Assembly (NCBI RefSeq): GCF_040096075.1
Contig: NZ_JBBMFJ010000031.1
Coordinates: 1 to 43,631 of the forward strand
Length of the DNA stretch: 43,631 nucleotides
Direction: 5' to 3'
From: Brotaphodocola faecis
Lineage (GTDB): Bacteria; Bacillota; Clostridia; Lachnospirales; Lachnospiraceae
Part shown: piece after piece, positions 25,588 through 34,807 of the stretch
How the letters are laid out: every line of letters begins with the position of its first letter
Numbering within the stretch: position 1 is the first letter of the stretch
Notes under the pieces: model-generated
What the model saw: only the letters and a program-made list of their open reading frames with translations
Databases searched by the model: none
What the model was told of the DNA's origin: nothing
Translations under genes and position numbers: made by a program

Positions 25588-26649
25588 ATGGAATATACAT
25601 GTATTGACAGCTTTTGTGGTGCTGGAGGTCTGGGATTCGGATTAGAAAAGGCTGGATATAAAATACTATTAAGTTTCGATATTGATCAATTATGTATCAA
25701 TACTATAAAAGCAAATAATCAGTATTTCCATCATCCGGCCGAAGTTGCAGATATAGCAGATATGCTTAGTGGCAAGCTTTTGAAAAAATGCGGTTTGAAA
25801 CGTGGGGAGTTGTTTCTACTTGCAGGTGGACCACCTTGTCAGGGGTTTTCTGTCCAGCGAAGAGGCAGTGATCTTGATCCGAGAAACGATCTTGTTTTGA
25901 AATATGGTAAGCTTATTAATGAACTTTATCCATGCTATTTTGTAATGGAAAATGTTTCGGGACTCGGTGGAAAACGAGGAAAGACAATCCTTGAAGAATT
26001 AATAAGAAGTGCTGAGGCAATCGGGTATATCGTGCATGTTAAACTTGTGGATGCTCAGGAATATGGAGTGCCTCAACGGAGAAAGAGATATATTATCATT
26101 GGAGAGCGTCAAGATATACATTCATTTTATGAGTATCCAAAAGTGTCTGATGCAAGAATAACCGTTCGAGATACAATTGGGAAATTGCCGGAACCACCAG
26201 TAGATGGAACTGATTATCCGGGTATTTCATGGCATAGACGGGACAAACTATCTGAATTAAACTTAAAGCGAATAAATGCTTTAAAAGAAGGTCAAGGTAG
26301 AGATGATCTTCCATTTGAGTTGCGTGCGGATTGCCATAAGGTTAATAGTTCAATAATTGGTTATCGTAATGTTTATGGCAGAATGGCTTGGGATGAAGTG
26401 GCTCCAACAATAACTGCTCGGTTTGATAGTTTTACACGTGGAAAATTTGGTCATCCAGATCAGCCTAGGAGTATTTCACTAAGAGAGGGGGCCTTACTGC
26501 AGACATTTCCGATGGATTTTATTTTTACTGGAAATAAAGTGGATGTTGCACGACAAATAGGGAATGCTGTACCTCCTGTTTTAGCTGAGCAAATCGGGCG
26601 CAGTATTATTACTTGTTATGAAAAGGCGGTGAATGTAGGTGACATTTGA
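25588..26649 (+). CDS. C5-cytosine DNA methyltransferase (second of tandem pair)
   Basis: This 353-aa enzyme has motif I SFCGAGGLGFGLEKAG, motif IV GGPPCQGFS with catalytic C84, motif VI MENVSGL, motif VIII PQRRKRYI and motif X QIGNAVPPVLAEQIG. Its variable region between VIII and IX differs from that of the upstream enzyme, so the two probably recognise different strands or sites. It begins directly after the first gene's stop and overlaps the next gene by 11 bases, giving a translationally coupled trio. Two C5 methylases in tandem are typical when the recognition sequence is asymmetric. Confidence 0.93.
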   Translation: MEYTCIDSFCGAGGLGFGLEKAGYKILLSFDIDQLCINTIKANNQYFHHPAEVADIADMLSGKLLKKCGLKRGELFLLAGGPPCQGFSVQRRGSDLDPRNDLVLKYGKLINELYPCYFVMENVSGLGGKRGKTILEELIRSAEAIGYIVHVKLVDAQEYGVPQRRKRYIIIGERQDIHSFYEYPKVSDARITVRDTIGKLPEPPVDGTDYPGISWHRRDKLSELNLKRINALKEGQGRDDLPFELRADCHKVNSSIIGYRNVYGRMAWDEVAPTITARFDSFTRGKFGHPDQPRSISLREGALLQTFPMDFIFTGNKVDVARQIGNAVPPVLAEQIGRSIITCYEKAVNVGDI

Positions 26650-29600
26650 TGCAAATATTAAAAATTATCTTAGAGCTTATCAACGAGAATTTAATGCTGC
26701 GATGCATGGTGGTCAACATACGGCAGAACTTTCTTTTCGAGTTCCAATGCATAATATGTTTAAGCAAATAGCACATAATTTAAATCCGAAAGTGTCTTTT
26801 GATATCATTTTAGAACCGAAGAATCAAGGAAAAATGGGTAGACCTGATTGGATGGTACAAGACAACGTGTCATTAGGTGTATACGGATATATAGAGGCAA
26901 AAGGACCATCTGCGGAGCCATTTGATATAACCCCATACAAGAATCAGATTGCTCGATACATGTCTTTACGTCATAAACTTATCATTACAGATGGCATTGA
27001 TTATGTTTTTTGCTTTAATGATACACTCGTTGTGATTTCTATTATTGAGAAAAATAAAATGGGAGTGGAAGATTGGTCCGGATTAACTGTAAATCCATTG
27101 TTCAAGTTCTATATGGAGCAGTTTTTCGCCAATCCAACACCACAGCATATTGATGAGGAAAAGCTTGTAGAACTTGTGGCAATTCGCACCAGAAATTTGT
27201 CAGATGATATTCTTGCACATGCGGATTTGTCTGTCGATGAAGCACTCAATGATGCGGAGCGTCAGGTTATTAATCTTTTAAATGGGCTTAAGAAATTGGT
27301 ATATAATCACAATGACCCTGCATTAAGAACAGGAGCAGTATTTGCAGATTTTACTGCACAGGTTGTTATGTTTTGCCTGTTGTATGCACAGCGGGTTCTT
27401 TGTACAAGTAGTGATACCCCGATTCAGAAAGCAGAGAAAATTCGAAAATATGCGTTTAATGATATAGTTGAAGGAGAGGCACTTCTTCCTTTTCGTAATC
27501 TAATGGTTTATTTGCGTGATCATTCTGGAAGTGATACATTTATTGGTCAATGGGTAGATGAATGCATAGCCTTCTTATCTTTTGTAGAAATGACAGATAA
27601 TCAACTGATGAATCCGGATTATCACAGGCTGTTTGAGTTATTTCTTACTAAATTTGATCGGCAGTCGAGATTTGATTATGGTGCTTATTACACACCAAAG
27701 GCTTTAGCTGATTTTATCGTGAGATTGACAAATCGAATTGTTACGGATCATTTTGGGGGCGCATCCATTTATGATTCTGGTAATACTATCATAGACCCTT
27801 GCTGTGGAACGGGATCATTTTTAGAGCGAGTTGTGTCCTATGACCCTGGTGATGGTGCTTATAAGTTATGTGGATTTGAGATTTTACCGGCTCCGTATAT
27901 GCTAGCAAATTATCGAATGGCTGTTGTTGGGCGCCAGTATGCACGCAAAAATTTGGAGACAAATATTTTACTTGCAAATACGCTTTGCAATTGCCTTTTT
28001 AATGAAAAAGCCAATGTATCTTCGATTGAGGGAAAAGAACTAATGCGGGCCAAAGAGTTATCTTCTCTGCCAATAAAATTAATAATCAGTAATCCACCGT
28101 GTTCAGATTCTACTCGTAATAATACAACGAAAGATTTTTCACAAATCATTAATTTGATGGAGGATTTTCGCCCTCCGATCGAAAAGCGTCATGGACGGCA
28201 GAATATTCAAAAACAGATTAATAATCCTTTTATGCAGTTCCTGAGATGGAGTTGTGATAAATTGCTTGCTTCAGAGAATCATTCGGTTCTTGCAATGGTT
28301 GTACCTCTGTCATTCTTGGAGGCAGAATCATATAAGTATGCTAGAAAATACTTAACTGAGCATTTTTCAAATATTTGGGTTGTTGCTGTTGATACTGATG
28401 CTCGCACCGGAATCAGAGGAGATAGTTTGTTTTGTACCATGCAGGGACGCGCGGTTATTTTGCTGACGAGAAAATTTGGGGAAGTAATATCTATTAGAAA
28501 AATAAATTTTCTTGATATTTCTCGTGAGAGACGAGCGCGGAAACTTGAAATGCTTGAAATGGATATAAATAACATTATGGATTCCTTTGAAAGTTTCAAT
28601 ATATCGGATGCAATGTATTCATTTATGCCGTCTAAGCCATTTAACGAAACATTATACTCTCAATTTTGGCCGATAAGTAGTGAACATGGCAATAGAGCAG
28701 TTTTCTTAAATCAGTGTTCCGGAGCAAAGATGGCACCAACAGCGTTGCTTACGCATGTTAAGCAGCCTATGTTGAAACGGCGAAGCAGGGAAATAAGTAG
28801 TGGCGGTATACAGAAAGCAAGAGAATGGATTGGTAGACAAGATAAAAATGTTGTTGATGAAAAAATCACAGCGTTTCAAGATGCATTAAGAACATGCAAT
28901 ACAAGACAAGAACTGGATGGAATTTTGAGTGAAAATATTCGGCCGTGCTCATTTAGACCATTTGTGAATTCTAATGCTTTATTGTGGGAGAAGATTTTTG
29001 ATTATCAAGCGGGTGTTGGTGGCGGTGGCGCAAGGATTAGGCCAGAAATTAAAGCGGTCTATAGTTCAGAAGATACTGTTGGATTTGCACTGGCACATGC
29101 ACCGAAAGATCTCGCGGAATCTCTCGGTCAATTTACCTCGTTCTGCTGGTACTTTCCAGATAATGATTTGAGTCGCAGAGGCGATGGACACATATATCTG
29201 AATCAATATATACCAAACACGCGGACTAATGAAATTGTAAACAACCTACATCCGGATATTATTGAACACATTTCCAAGATGACGGGGCTGTCTGCAAAAC
29301 AATGTGCTAAAAAGATGGTTTTTTATTCTTATGCTGTTTTTTGTTCACAAGTTTATTTGGAAGAGTTTTATGGTGCACTTTTCGTTGTTAATCAATCTGC
29401 GAGTCGTGCTCGTATTCCGGTAGTAGATAATGCAGCTGTTTATTTAAAACTTTCTGGTATGGGAGAAAAGTTAGCAGATTTGGAAAAAAACGATGTAAAG
29501 ATTGAAAATATTTTAAAATATGATTATGATAATATCATTTCTCAGTTGCCAAAAGGATTTCGGCTTGAACATAGTCGGGCTGCATCTAAAAATCCTTATG

Positions 29601-29902
29601 ATGAAGAAAATGAACAGTTTATACTCCGTGATGAGGTGAGTGGAACAGAAATACGTGTCTATTGCCCTTTGGCAATTCAAAAATTTACTGTAGCAGGGTA
29701 TAATGTTGTAAAAGATTGTTGGATTAAATTTCATTCGTATCGCTTTACTCACTGTGAATTTTTGGCTGAGGATTTGAAAGCCCTCCTTGATCTTTTCAAT
29801 ATAATCGCTACTCAGATGAGATATGTAGCGGAAATTGATGAAGTAGTTCATGGTATTGTGGATGGAGATATTCCGCTTTTGAATTACAACAGTGGGGAAT
29901 GA
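26639..29902 (+). CDS. PD-(D/E)XK nuclease plus N6-methylase-fold restriction protein
   Basis: This 1087-aa type IIG/ISP-like protein has an N-terminal nuclease with P69-D70 and E86-A87-K88 (GRPDWMV then IEAKGP), a helical linker, and an N6-adenine methylase fold with YYTPKALADF, motif I DPCCGTGSF (386-394) and motif IV NPPC (485-488). A C-terminal half of about 450 residues resembles the specificity region of type ISP enzymes (RPFV...LWEKIFDY). No helicase is present, so it differs from classical LlaBIII-type ISP enzymes. NPPC in place of NPPY/F/W suggests weak or absent base methylation. GTG 26639 is the start. It is probably the nuclease that the two C5 methylases guard against. Confidence 0.85.
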   Translation: MTFDANIKNYLRAYQREFNAAMHGGQHTAELSFRVPMHNMFKQIAHNLNPKVSFDIILEPKNQGKMGRPDWMVQDNVSLGVYGYIEAKGPSAEPFDITPYKNQIARYMSLRHKLIITDGIDYVFCFNDTLVVISIIEKNKMGVEDWSGLTVNPLFKFYMEQFFANPTPQHIDEEKLVELVAIRTRNLSDDILAHADLSVDEALNDAERQVINLLNGLKKLVYNHNDPALRTGAVFADFTAQVVMFCLLYAQRVLCTSSDTPIQKAEKIRKYAFNDIVEGEALLPFRNLMVYLRDHSGSDTFIGQWVDECIAFLSFVEMTDNQLMNPDYHRLFELFLTKFDRQSRFDYGAYYTPKALADFIVRLTNRIVTDHFGGASIYDSGNTIIDPCCGTGSFLERVVSYDPGDGAYKLCGFEILPAPYMLANYRMAVVGRQYARKNLETNILLANTLCNCLFNEKANVSSIEGKELMRAKELSSLPIKLIISNPPCSDSTRNNTTKDFSQIINLMEDFRPPIEKRHGRQNIQKQINNPFMQFLRWSCDKLLASENHSVLAMVVPLSFLEAESYKYARKYLTEHFSNIWVVAVDTDARTGIRGDSLFCTMQGRAVILLTRKFGEVISIRKINFLDISRERRARKLEMLEMDINNIMDSFESFNISDAMYSFMPSKPFNETLYSQFWPISSEHGNRAVFLNQCSGAKMAPTALLTHVKQPMLKRRSREISSGGIQKAREWIGRQDKNVVDEKITAFQDALRTCNTRQELDGILSENIRPCSFRPFVNSNALLWEKIFDYQAGVGGGGARIRPEIKAVYSSEDTVGFALAHAPKDLAESLGQFTSFCWYFPDNDLSRRGDGHIYLNQYIPNTRTNEIVNNLHPDIIEHISKMTGLSAKQCAKKMVFYSYAVFCSQVYLEEFYGALFVVNQSASRARIPVVDNAAVYLKLSGMGEKLADLEKNDVKIENILKYDYDNIISQLPKGFRLEHSRAASKNPYDEENEQFILRDEVSGTEIRVYCPLAIQKFTVAGYNVVKDCWIKFHSYRFTHCEFLAEDLKALLDLFNIIATQMRYVAEIDEVVHGIVDGDIPLLNYNSGE

Positions 29903-30117
29903 TTTAAACTATTAATATCAACCTGAAAATATAAAGATTGTTATGAAAAGATATACTATTTATGGTCTTGTATTTTATGTTGAAGGGTTTTGGGACTTTC
30001 TATCGGATTTTTCATTTGTGAAGACGATTATTATTATGATGCTTAGCTTGAATTTCATATAGTTCTAAAAGGGATGGAAGACATATAGACATAAGAATGC
30101 TGCTGCAGGAGGATTTT

Positions 30118-30558
30118 ATGGATGTACTTACACCAGATCAACGTAAAAAGAATATGCAACACATCAAATCTAAGGATACAAAGATTGAAGTATTGCTACG
30201 AAAAGCATTGCGACAAAAAGGATTTGGGTATAGAAAAAATTATAAAGGACTTCCTGGCAAACCGGATGTAGTATTGACCAAGTATAAAATTGCAATTTTT
30301 TGTGATAGTGAGTTTTTTCATGGAAAGGATTGGGAGGTGCTTAAGCCACGTCTCGAAAAAGGTAAAAATAGTGAATTTTGGATTAAGAAGATATCTGGAA
30401 ATCGAGAACGTGATGATGAAGTAAATAAAAAATTACTTTTTATGGGATGGACGGTAATTCGTTTCTGGGGAAATGATATCATGAAAAATACGGATGAGTG
30501 TATCAAAGTAATCGAAGAAGTTATTTTTGATATGAAGCTTGATGAATGTGAAGATTAG
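30118..30558 (+). CDS. vsr: Vsr-like very short patch repair endonuclease
   Basis: This 146-aa protein begins MDVLTPDQRKKNMQHIKSKDTKIE, the Vsr start. It keeps the PD-(D/E)XK-type acidic residues (E in KIEVLLRKAL, D in GKPDVVL) and the His in SEFFHGK, with the WIKKISGNRERD segment. Vsr nicks 5' of T in T:G mismatches left by deamination of 5-methylcytosine, protecting C5-methylated genomes. Compared with E. coli Vsr, the zinc ligands appear replaced: the CFWHxHxC segment reads SEFFHGKDWE and the later Cys reads WGN. The ATG at 30118 has AGGAGG 5 bases upstream. It is 215 bases after the nuclease gene and logically serves the island's C5 methylases. Confidence 0.88.
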   Translation: MDVLTPDQRKKNMQHIKSKDTKIEVLLRKALRQKGFGYRKNYKGLPGKPDVVLTKYKIAIFCDSEFFHGKDWEVLKPRLEKGKNSEFWIKKISGNRERDDEVNKKLLFMGWTVIRFWGNDIMKNTDECIKVIEEVIFDMKLDECED

Positions 30559-30567
30559 TGGAATATA

Positions 30568-30608
30568 AAGATGCCTGGTGGTTTGAACTGCAAACTGCTG
30601 GGCATCTT
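30568..30608. terminator. Perfect 18-bp hairpin after vsr
   Basis: Left arm 30568-30585 and right arm 30591-30608 pair completely (Watson-Crick plus G-T) around a 5-base loop, immediately after the vsr stop. The 3' flank is A/T-rich but has no clear T run. It may end the first half of the island or protect its mRNA 3' end. Confidence 0.6.
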
Positions 30609-31056
30609 ATAATATGAAGAAAAATCAAACATATAATAGTGATTTTGATTCAATTTACATTGAATGAATTGTATGATTCGAGAGATATTTTTTTTAAGAT
30701 ATGGTATGATTATAGAATATACAACTGATAGATGATGATTGTATTTAAAGTGAAAAGCCATCAATTATTATCTGCAACAATAAGAAGTGGAGATAATAAA
30801 AATCAAAAAGGTTTGCTGCATCTACTCATTGAAATATGTATGAACGGTGTTGGTTGAATGATAAAATAAAAAGGTTTGTATAGTAAAAGAGTCAGTCGAA
30901 GTCAATTTTGATTTTATGTAATTGACAAATTAGATGTATGTTTATTCACTTTCAGTTGAGACATAAAAGTTTGCATAGTTCCGATAACCGCACATATGCT
31001 AAATTTTGTGGCGTAGTTATGGATAATTCAGATAAAGGCAGGAAATGAGGTAATCA
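30609..31056. other. AT-rich gap without a gene, short related repeats
   Basis: No convincing open frame or RNA family was seen. Three related boxes occur: AAAAAGGTTTGCTGCAT (30805-30821), AAAAGGTTTGTATAGT (30869-30884) and AAAAGTTTGCATAGT (30965-30979). A TTGACA at 30922-30927 has a weak -10 (TATTCA-like near 30943). The stretch probably holds the promoter and operator of the second half of the island, which starts at 31057. Confidence 0.5.
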
Positions 31057-32160
31057 ATGGTAATATTTTCTTTCTTCTCCGGTGTGGGCATGTTGGATTT
31101 GGGTTTTCAAGAGGCCGGATTTGAAATTGTTTTTGTAAATGAATATGAGGAGCTTTTTATGAAGGCATATCAATATGCCAGAAAAAAACAAAAAAATAAC
31201 ATTTCATTTTCAAGTTATTATGCGGGGGATATAAATGATTTCATGAAAGCGCCTTTAAAACATAAAATTGAAAAACAAATTCAAGATTTAAAGGAAGATG
31301 GAGAATTAATAGGTTTTATTGGAGGTCCACCTTGTCCGGATTTCTCAGTTGCCGGAAAGAATCGTGGGAGAGATGGGGAAAATGGAAAATTGGCTAAAAG
31401 CTATATAGATGTTATTAATTATTATAAACCGGATTTTTTCTTGTTTGAGAATGTAAAAGGTTTGATACGAACGGAACGGCACAGGAAATATTTTGATGAG
31501 TTAAAGGGCAATTTACAAAGAAATAATTATGTTCTTTCAGAGGCATTACTGAATGCCTTGGAATTTGGTGTTCCGCAGGATAGAGAAAGAGTAATATTGA
31601 TAGGAGTTAATTGTTTTTCGGCTCTGTCTAAAAGGTTAATTTATGTAAATAATACATTTTATTTTCCTTGGGGAATGCACAAAAGATATAATATAAAGAA
31701 TGTAAAAGATATGAATTGGCCTACTACGCAGAGATATATACAGTATAGTAAGCGGAAATTTAGGTATAATGTCCCAATTGAATTAACAGTGGAGTATTGG
31801 TTTAGAAAAAATAATGTTTATAAACATGCGAATTGTAAAGATAAATTTAAGGTTAGAAATGGACAAGATCGAATACGAAATGTAGAAGAGGGGGATGTTA
31901 GCAGAAAGTCATTTAAACGGTTGCATAGGTGGAGATATTCACCGACAGCAGCGTATGGGAATAATGAGGTACACTTGCATCCATACAGAAGTAGACGTTT
32001 AACAGTTGCTGAAGCGATGGCAATACAGTCTTTACCAAAATGGTTTGAATTGCCATCTGATTTAGCTCTTACAGATAAGTTTAAGATGATTGGAAATGGT
32101 GTGCCATACCTTATGTCATATGAATTGGCAAAAACAATATGTGAATTTTTTCAGATATAA
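31057..32160 (+). CDS. C5-cytosine DNA methyltransferase with PCPDFS motif
   Basis: This 367-aa enzyme has motif I FSFFSGVGMLDLGFQEAGF, motif IV GGPPCPDFS with catalytic C93, motif VI FENVKGL, motif VIII PQDRERVI and motif X MIGNGVPYLMSYELA. The usual Gln after the catalytic Cys is Pro and is followed by Asp-Phe-Ser, a subgroup different from both upstream C5 methylases. The start ATG 31057 follows GAGGT. It is 15 bases from the dual-GHKL gene, so the three genes 31057-36844 form one operon with a single methyltransferase. The methylated site is unknown. Confidence 0.92.
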   Translation: MVIFSFFSGVGMLDLGFQEAGFEIVFVNEYEELFMKAYQYARKKQKNNISFSSYYAGDINDFMKAPLKHKIEKQIQDLKEDGELIGFIGGPPCPDFSVAGKNRGRDGENGKLAKSYIDVINYYKPDFFLFENVKGLIRTERHRKYFDELKGNLQRNNYVLSEALLNALEFGVPQDRERVILIGVNCFSALSKRLIYVNNTFYFPWGMHKRYNIKNVKDMNWPTTQRYIQYSKRKFRYNVPIELTVEYWFRKNNVYKHANCKDKFKVRNGQDRIRNVEEGDVSRKSFKRLHRWRYSPTAAYGNNEVHLHPYRSRRLTVAEAMAIQSLPKWFELPSDLALTDKFKMIGNGVPYLMSYELAKTICEFFQI

Positions 32161-32175
32161 AGAGAAGGTGGAAAT

Positions 32176-34806
32176 ATGGAGTATAAGGAATTTAAAATTA
32201 GTAGAAGGGTAATTCAGCATTTAGGTAAAGATTTAATAACAGCATCTGACGTTGCACTAACAGAATTATTGAAAAATTCTATAGATGCAAAATCAGCTGA
32301 AATCAGAATTCATGTTGCAGATAATATGAATGAGATAAAAAAGAATTGCGGAGAGTTTTTGGTTAATTATAATCCACAAATTGAAGATAGCATACCTAAA
32401 GAAATTTGGGAATTTCCTGTTTGTGTCATTGAGGATAAGGGAAAGGGAATGAATACACAAGAATTAGATAAAGGATTCTTGACAATTGGTACAGATTTAA
32501 AAAAAGATGAAAGTGGAATGATGTTTGGCGAAAAGGGTATTGGAAGACTCGCCGCACAACATTTGGGGAACTATTTGTTAATAGAAACAGCATCATCAGA
32601 GGAGCCATTTGCAAGTACTACATTTATCGATTGGAATGGAAAGTTACTTATGGAAAATGAAGATGATGAGGCCTTACTTCCATATAGGAAGATAGAAAAA
32701 ACATTTCCTAATTATACTAGATTATGGATATTTAATGTTAATTTATATGATTTTCTGGAAACTCCGGATCAATTAGAATTAAATATAGATACATTTGGGA
32801 CGGTATTAGTAAATGCCCAGCTTAAAAGTGCAATTAATTTTTTAATGTCTCCATTTGAGGAAACATCAAAAAAAATATCTTTTTTTTATAATGGGAAAGA
32901 AGCAGACATCGATTTTCCGAAAGAATTACTCGATTTGTCAGAGAGTGTTCATTCATTCAAGCTAGATTGGTCTGGTAGTGAATTAAAACTGGATTATTCT
33001 ATGGAAATAACCCCCTGGTATATTGAAAGAATACACAAAGTTGCTGTAAAGGATGAAGCATTTAAAAAATTAAAAAAGGAACATCAATTTTATTTAGGTT
33101 TATTAAAAGAAAATAGTAAGAGAATAAATAATGTATTGATACGGAAAGAAAAAGGAAGTGGAATAAAACAATTATTGATCAGATATTTCGATAATGTTTA
33201 TAAAAATAGTATAGCTGAGAGAAACACGCGAGAAGAATATGTCTCACATCTTGCAGACTCTGTAATAGAGCAATTAAAATTGATATTACCAATTAAAGGA
33301 AAGGTTTACTCATTTAAGCAAGGAAGAAAAATTGGTAAAGATATAATTATTGAGTCTGTAAATGAAGAACGAAAAAGAGTAGGAAAATCTGAATTCACAT
33401 TAGGAATAATGAGTAATTTCTTGAAGCTAAATAATGGGGTAAAGCTTTATCGGGGAAATTATAGAATTGGTTTTTTGGGGAATCAGGAGAATGACTGGTT
33501 AAAATTGCAGCAGTATAGGACAAAGGGGCAGCAGTATTATAGATTTGATTTAGCAAATATTATTGGTTATGTATCTGTACATGATGACGATCAAGAGTAT
33601 ATTCAGGAAATTAGTTCTAGGCTTGATATAAAAGAAAACAAAGTATCAAATTCATTTAAAAATTTGACAGATATTGTTTTTAATAGTTTGTTTTATGAAT
33701 TAAATAGATCTGCGACCAATATATTGCGTGTGATTTTGGAAGAACAAGGTTTGCTTTTTATAAATACAGAAAAAAATATAAAAAAGCAAAATCAAGAATT
33801 AATTAAATCATTAAAAAAAGGAGTTGTTGCAGAAAAAAAGATAAAAAGGGCTATAGATATAATGAAGGAAACTTCTGATGACGAGGATAGTAAAAGGTTT
33901 TCTAAAAAAGAGGTAGAAGAACTTCGGTCTATAATAAAAGATATTTTTGATCATTTAGTGGAAGAAAAAAAGAACCAAAAACAAGCAGTGCAATTATTGG
34001 AGGAAGCAGACGAACAATTAAAAGCAGTAGAAGTTGATGCATATAATAATTTTAAATTAATGGCGAATGGCCTTATTACTGAAACAATTACTCATGAGTT
34101 AGACTCTGTTTGTCGGACTAGTAATATGGATAATATGCAACCACATTTTGATAATTTGAAAAAAGAGCTGATGGATAGTCAAAAAGTGTTTGTGATTAAT
34201 CATGATGTACAACCGATTAAAAAGAGCTATTATGCGATAGCTGACAAGATGGAAGAGGTAGCAGATTTATATAATTTTGTTGAAAAGACATTTATTAAAA
34301 GAGGAAGTTATGATGAATTTGAAAATCAAAATATTAAGCAATTAATTGATGATATTCATAAGAATATAGATGAAATTGATAGAGAAGAAATAGAGATTAT
34401 ATGCACAACGGATGATTTAATATGGTTTGTTCCAAAAGGTGTTTTAGTACATGTTTTTTATAATTTGATATCCAATTCATTGTATTGGATAGATAGAAGA
34501 AGAAAATATTCAATTTCGGATGGATATTATCATTATGAAGGCAAGGATTGTATTGTAATCGAATCCAATGATCCAAATGAGATACTAGTATATGATACGG
34601 GAACAGGGGTAATTAGAGCAATGGAGGATATACTGTTTCAACCACTAGAGTCAGGAAAAGAAAACCATACCGGGAGAGGAATGGGATTGTATATAGTGCA
34701 GCAATTATTACGTTCATTTTCAGCAGACATTGAGCTTACAGATGATAGAAATGAATATGGAAATAGATATAAATTTCGCATTACATTAAATACACAGGAG
34801 AATTAA
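32176..34806 (+). CDS. Dual GHKL ATPase: MORC/MutL-like plus histidine-kinase-like
   Basis: This 876-aa protein carries two GHKL ATPase modules. The first has E30/N34/D37 in TELLKNSIDAKSAEI, the D87 box IEDKGKGM and the lid GEKGIGRLAA (about 118-127), the order seen in MutL/Hsp90/MORC proteins. A large linker follows, with a Lys/Glu-rich coiled coil near 555-630. H640 lies in ITETITHEL, a HisKA-like dimerisation helix. The second module has an N box FYNLISNSLYW (about 762-772), VYDTGTG (about 805) and GRGMGLYIVQQLL (about 832), as in sensor kinases. It is cytosolic, as no membrane segment is visible. Bacterial MORC homologues in restriction-modification operons are known (ParaMORC); phosphotransfer by this one is inferred. 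Confidence 0.85.
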   Translation: MEYKEFKISRRVIQHLGKDLITASDVALTELLKNSIDAKSAEIRIHVADNMNEIKKNCGEFLVNYNPQIEDSIPKEIWEFPVCVIEDKGKGMNTQELDKGFLTIGTDLKKDESGMMFGEKGIGRLAAQHLGNYLLIETASSEEPFASTTFIDWNGKLLMENEDDEALLPYRKIEKTFPNYTRLWIFNVNLYDFLETPDQLELNIDTFGTVLVNAQLKSAINFLMSPFEETSKKISFFYNGKEADIDFPKELLDLSESVHSFKLDWSGSELKLDYSMEITPWYIERIHKVAVKDEAFKKLKKEHQFYLGLLKENSKRINNVLIRKEKGSGIKQLLIRYFDNVYKNSIAERNTREEYVSHLADSVIEQLKLILPIKGKVYSFKQGRKIGKDIIIESVNEERKRVGKSEFTLGIMSNFLKLNNGVKLYRGNYRIGFLGNQENDWLKLQQYRTKGQQYYRFDLANIIGYVSVHDDDQEYIQEISSRLDIKENKVSNSFKNLTDIVFNSLFYELNRSATNILRVILEEQGLLFINTEKNIKKQNQELIKSLKKGVVAEKKIKRAIDIMKETSDDEDSKRFSKKEVEELRSIIKDIFDHLVEEKKNQKQAVQLLEEADEQLKAVEVDAYNNFKLMANGLITETITHELDSVCRTSNMDNMQPHFDNLKKELMDSQKVFVINHDVQPIKKSYYAIADKMEEVADLYNFVEKTFIKRGSYDEFENQNIKQLIDDIHKNIDEIDREEIEIICTTDDLIWFVPKGVLVHVFYNLISNSLYWIDRRRKYSISDGYYHYEGKDCIVIESNDPNEILVYDTGTGVIRAMEDILFQPLESGKENHTGRGMGLYIVQQLLRSFSADIELTDDRNEYGNRYKFRITLNTQEN

Positions 34807-34807
34807 A

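Noticed and set aside
30559..31056. Possible CRISPR array or toxin-antitoxin gene in the gap
   Set aside because: The GTTTG boxes are only three, unequal in length and spacing, with no spacers. Short frames lack a start and ribosome site.
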